The notes beneath the pieces are model-generated. The model was given only the letters and a program-made list of their open reading frames with translations. It had not been told where the DNA came from and searched no databases. From Photobacterium iliopiscarium (lineage in GTDB: Bacteria > Pseudomonadota > Gammaproteobacteria > Enterobacterales > Vibrionaceae), in NCBI RefSeq assembly GCF_003026395.1, contig NZ_PYOO01000005.1:62001-126000 (forward strand): DNA of 64,000 nucleotides, read 5' to 3'. Position 1 is the stretch's first letter. Every line of letters begins with the position of its first letter. Below are positions 62,229-64,000 of the stretch, piece by piece. The position numbers were made by a program, and so were the translations under genes.

Positions 62229-63495
62229 ATGCACACTCAACATCAATATGGGTTATTGCTTCAATAACATCTAACGCACTTCTCACACCATCCTCATGAA
62301 AGCCGTTATACCAATAAGCGCCACAAAACCATGTATTATCAAGACCATTAATCAAATGCCGTTGTTGTTGCGCTTTAATACTGTTGCGATTAAACACCGG
62401 ATGGGCATAAGTAAATTGGCGTAATATCTTACTGGGATCGATAGCATGCGTTTGATTTAAGGTGACACAAAATGTTTCAGGGGCATCAATACCTTGTAGA
62501 ATATTCATGTTATACGTTAATGCAGGAAGCTGGTGGAGTGACTCATTATCGGCTAATGGTAAATGATAATTCCATGAGGCCCACGCAGCTTTAGCATTCG
62601 GTAAAATACGGGCATCCGTGTGCAAAACAACATCATTATCTTGGTACGCCATGGCTGATAACACCTGTTGTTCATTTACGGTACTATCGGCTAGTAGCGC
62701 TAAGGCTTGATCGCTATGACATGCAAAAATAACATGATCAAAAACGTCCACACTGTCGTTAACGGTGATATGAATTTGATCATTAATACGGCTCACCTGT
62801 TGTACGGAAGAATTGAGCCTGATAAGTGGTTCTATTTCTACTAGCATACGCTTTACATATTCACGAGAACCATCAGGAATGACATACCACTGTGGGCGAT
62901 TAACAATATCAAGCAAACCATGGTTTAAGAAAAAACGCAGAAAAAAGCCTAATGGTATATTGCGCATATCCGCTAATGATGACGACCAAATTGCAGCCCC
63001 CATCGGTAGAATATAATTCTCAGTAAAATAATCACTCAAACCATGTTGTTGCAGAAAATCCCCTAAGGTTTGTTGTTGTTCTATATTTTCATAAGCGGTT
63101 TGCTTTGCCAGACGGTTAAATTTGGTGATTTCATATAAAAAGCGGTAAAACTGCGGCTTAAAGAGGTTCTTTTTTTGAGCAAACAGTGAACTCAACCCAT
63201 GACCGTTGTATTCCAAGCCATTATTATCATTATGAACACTAAAACTCATTTCACTGGGTTGACCTTGAATATCAAGCTCTGACAATAACTGCTCAAAATT
63301 GGGGTATGTACGATCATTAAAGACAATAAACCCTGTATCAATAGCATATCGACCACTCGCAACCTCAACATCTACTGTTGCTGTATGCCCACCAGCATAA
63401 TCATTGGCTTCAAACAGTGTAATTGTATGTTGATGACGTAAATACCACGCAGCGGTCAATCCTGAAATCCCTGATCCTATAATTGCTATTTTCAT
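62215..63495 (-). CDS. FAD-dependent amine-oxidase-like desaturase/oxidoreductase
   Basis: 426 residues. The FAD-binding Rossmann motif is at the N-terminus (IAIIGSGISGLTAAWYLRHQHTITLFEANDYAGGHT). GFIVFNDRTYPNF and the C-terminal TWFCGAYWYNGFHEDGVRSALDV close the flavin site. Related to phytoene-desaturase-like enzymes. In Rhodobacter a similar gene (UfaD) acts with a Cfa-like methyltransferase in furan fatty acid formation; the same reaction here is a hypothesis. Overlaps the SDR stop by 4 bases (ATGA). Confidence 0.85.
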   Translation of the reverse strand: MKIAIIGSGISGLTAAWYLRHQHTITLFEANDYAGGHTATVDVEVASGRYAIDTGFIVFNDRTYPNFEQLLSELDIQGQPSEMSFSVHNDNNGLEYNGHGLSSLFAQKKNLFKPQFYRFLYEITKFNRLAKQTAYENIEQQQTLGDFLQQHGLSDYFTENYILPMGAAIWSSSLADMRNIPLGFFLRFFLNHGLLDIVNRPQWYVIPDGSREYVKRMLVEIEPLIRLNSSVQQVSRINDQIHITVNDSVDVFDHVIFACHSDQALALLADSTVNEQQVLSAMAYQDNDVVLHTDARILPNAKAAWASWNYHLPLADNESLHQLPALTYNMNILQGIDAPETFCVTLNQTHAIDPSKILRQFTYAHPVFNRNSIKAQQQRHLINGLDNTWFCGAYWYNGFHEDGVRSALDVIEAITHIDVECAYEQD

Positions 63496-64000
63496 GACGC
63501 ATTCCTTGTCATCCGTTGAATAATAATCCGCTGTAAAGCAACAGGAAATAAAGCAATCGCTTTCAGTAATAAGGTGAATTTTATCGGAAAATGTATTTCT
63601 GCTTGTTGCTTACTCACACCTAGACGTATTTTACGTGAGGCGTATTCACAGCTAACAATCATCGGCATTGGAAAGTCATTTTTATTGGTGAGCGGTGTTG
63701 CAACAAATCCGGGATTAACCAAAGTAACCGTCTTAACCTTGTCTTTTAAATCAATCGCTAACCCATTTGCTAAGTAAGATAGCGCAGCTTTAGAGGCACC
63801 ATACGCTTCAGCACGAGGTAAAGCGGTATAAGCGGCAGATGAACTAATAAATACCAAATGTGTTGTAGCTGTAAATCGAGATTGCATCGCTTCTAAACAA
63901 TGAATAATGCCAAAAAAATTCACCTCAAATACACGCTTAAACACATCACTCTCAATCACACCATCATCGATATATTCACAGATGCCAGCGTTTAAAAGGA
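63492..64000 (-). CDS. short-chain dehydrogenase/reductase, start beyond the right edge
   Basis: At least 169 residues; the frame stays open to base 64000 and already shows the SDR NAG motif (LLNAGICEYIDD) there. So the true start lies outside the window, and GTG 63959 is internal. Catalytic Ser is in LVFISSSAAY, Tyr and Lys in AYGASKAALSYL, and the PG motif in VNPGFVATPL. The N-terminal cofactor loop is missing from view. First visible gene of the lipid cluster. Confidence 0.85.
   Translation of the reverse strand, partial: LLNAGICEYIDDGVIESDVFKRVFEVNFFGIIHCLEAMQSRFTATTHLVFISSSAAYTALPRAEAYGASKAALSYLANGLAIDLKDKVKTVTLVNPGFVATPLTNKNDFPMPMIVSCEYASRKIRLGVSKQQAEIHFPIKFTLLLKAIALFPVALQRIIIQRMTRNAS

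Noticed and set aside
63492..63959. A complete 155-residue SDR starting at GTG 63959
   Set aside because: The frame stays open to the window edge and carries the SDR NAG motif upstream of that GTG, so the gene is cut by the window.

Overview
The window is AT-rich gammaproteobacterial DNA whose gene content fits the Vibrionaceae, most likely a Photobacterium. The clues are a VVH/phobalysin-type cytolysin pair, a VxrABC-like sensory operon next to pntAB, a Dns-type secreted endonuclease I, an NsrR-type operator in front of nnrS, a LexA-controlled dinI-like gene and a divergent RpoS-like sigma factor. The vxr/pntAB neighbourhood lies on the second chromosome in Vibrio cholerae (from memory), so this is probably chromosome 2. 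The assignment is by gene recognition only.

Layout. Positions 1-6300 carry a peptide/proton symporter, an OpgC-like acyltransferase fused to DUF2141 and a secreted GH19 chitinase. Positions 6600-16400 form an accessory region: a complete IS1202-like (ISNCY) insertion sequence, a secreted pore-forming cytolysin with its partner (vvhBA-like), chimeric IS debris, an orphan antitoxin, a broken secretin fragment, and a three-gene operon (metallo-beta-lactamase-fold protein, E2/E1/JAB triple-domain protein, patatin-like phospholipase). That operon is the most interesting part of the window. It looks like a CBASS-type ubiquitin-like conjugation system without a nucleotidyltransferase, and the metallo-beta-lactamase protein ends in an Ala-rich tail finishing in Gly, as expected of a conjugated protein.

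Positions 16500-29040 are small metabolic and regulatory genes: OYE reductase with LysR, NERD protein, Dns, YwbE, AraC, PEBP, DinI, cupin, and a TetR/GST pair with two operators. At 29105-29138 lies a 13-8-13 bp inverted repeat with loxP geometry, 270 bp in front of an orphan tyrosine recombinase with a duplicated N-terminal region. Positions 30900-46700 hold mntH with a Fur box, the RpoS-like sigma factor, ChrA, an acyltransferase, NAD biosynthesis (NadD-like, NadE), an alarmone-hydrolase-like HD protein, nnrS and vxrABC.

A SIR2-domain gene (47179-48678) is wedged between vxrA and pntAB and looks like an inserted defence cassette. Positions 48700-57300 hold pntAB, a HlyU-family protein, DUF1127, a 5'-nucleotidase, a glyoxalase-like protein and a YbjD-like OLD nuclease. 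After a GAF-GGDEF cyclase, positions 58500-64000 are a tightly overlapping minus-strand lipid-modification cluster: SDR (running off the right edge), FAD amine oxidase, DUF1365, Cfa-like methyltransferase, DUF2878, chalcone-isomerase-like protein and a DUF3833 lipoprotein. No rRNA, tRNA or CRISPR array was seen.
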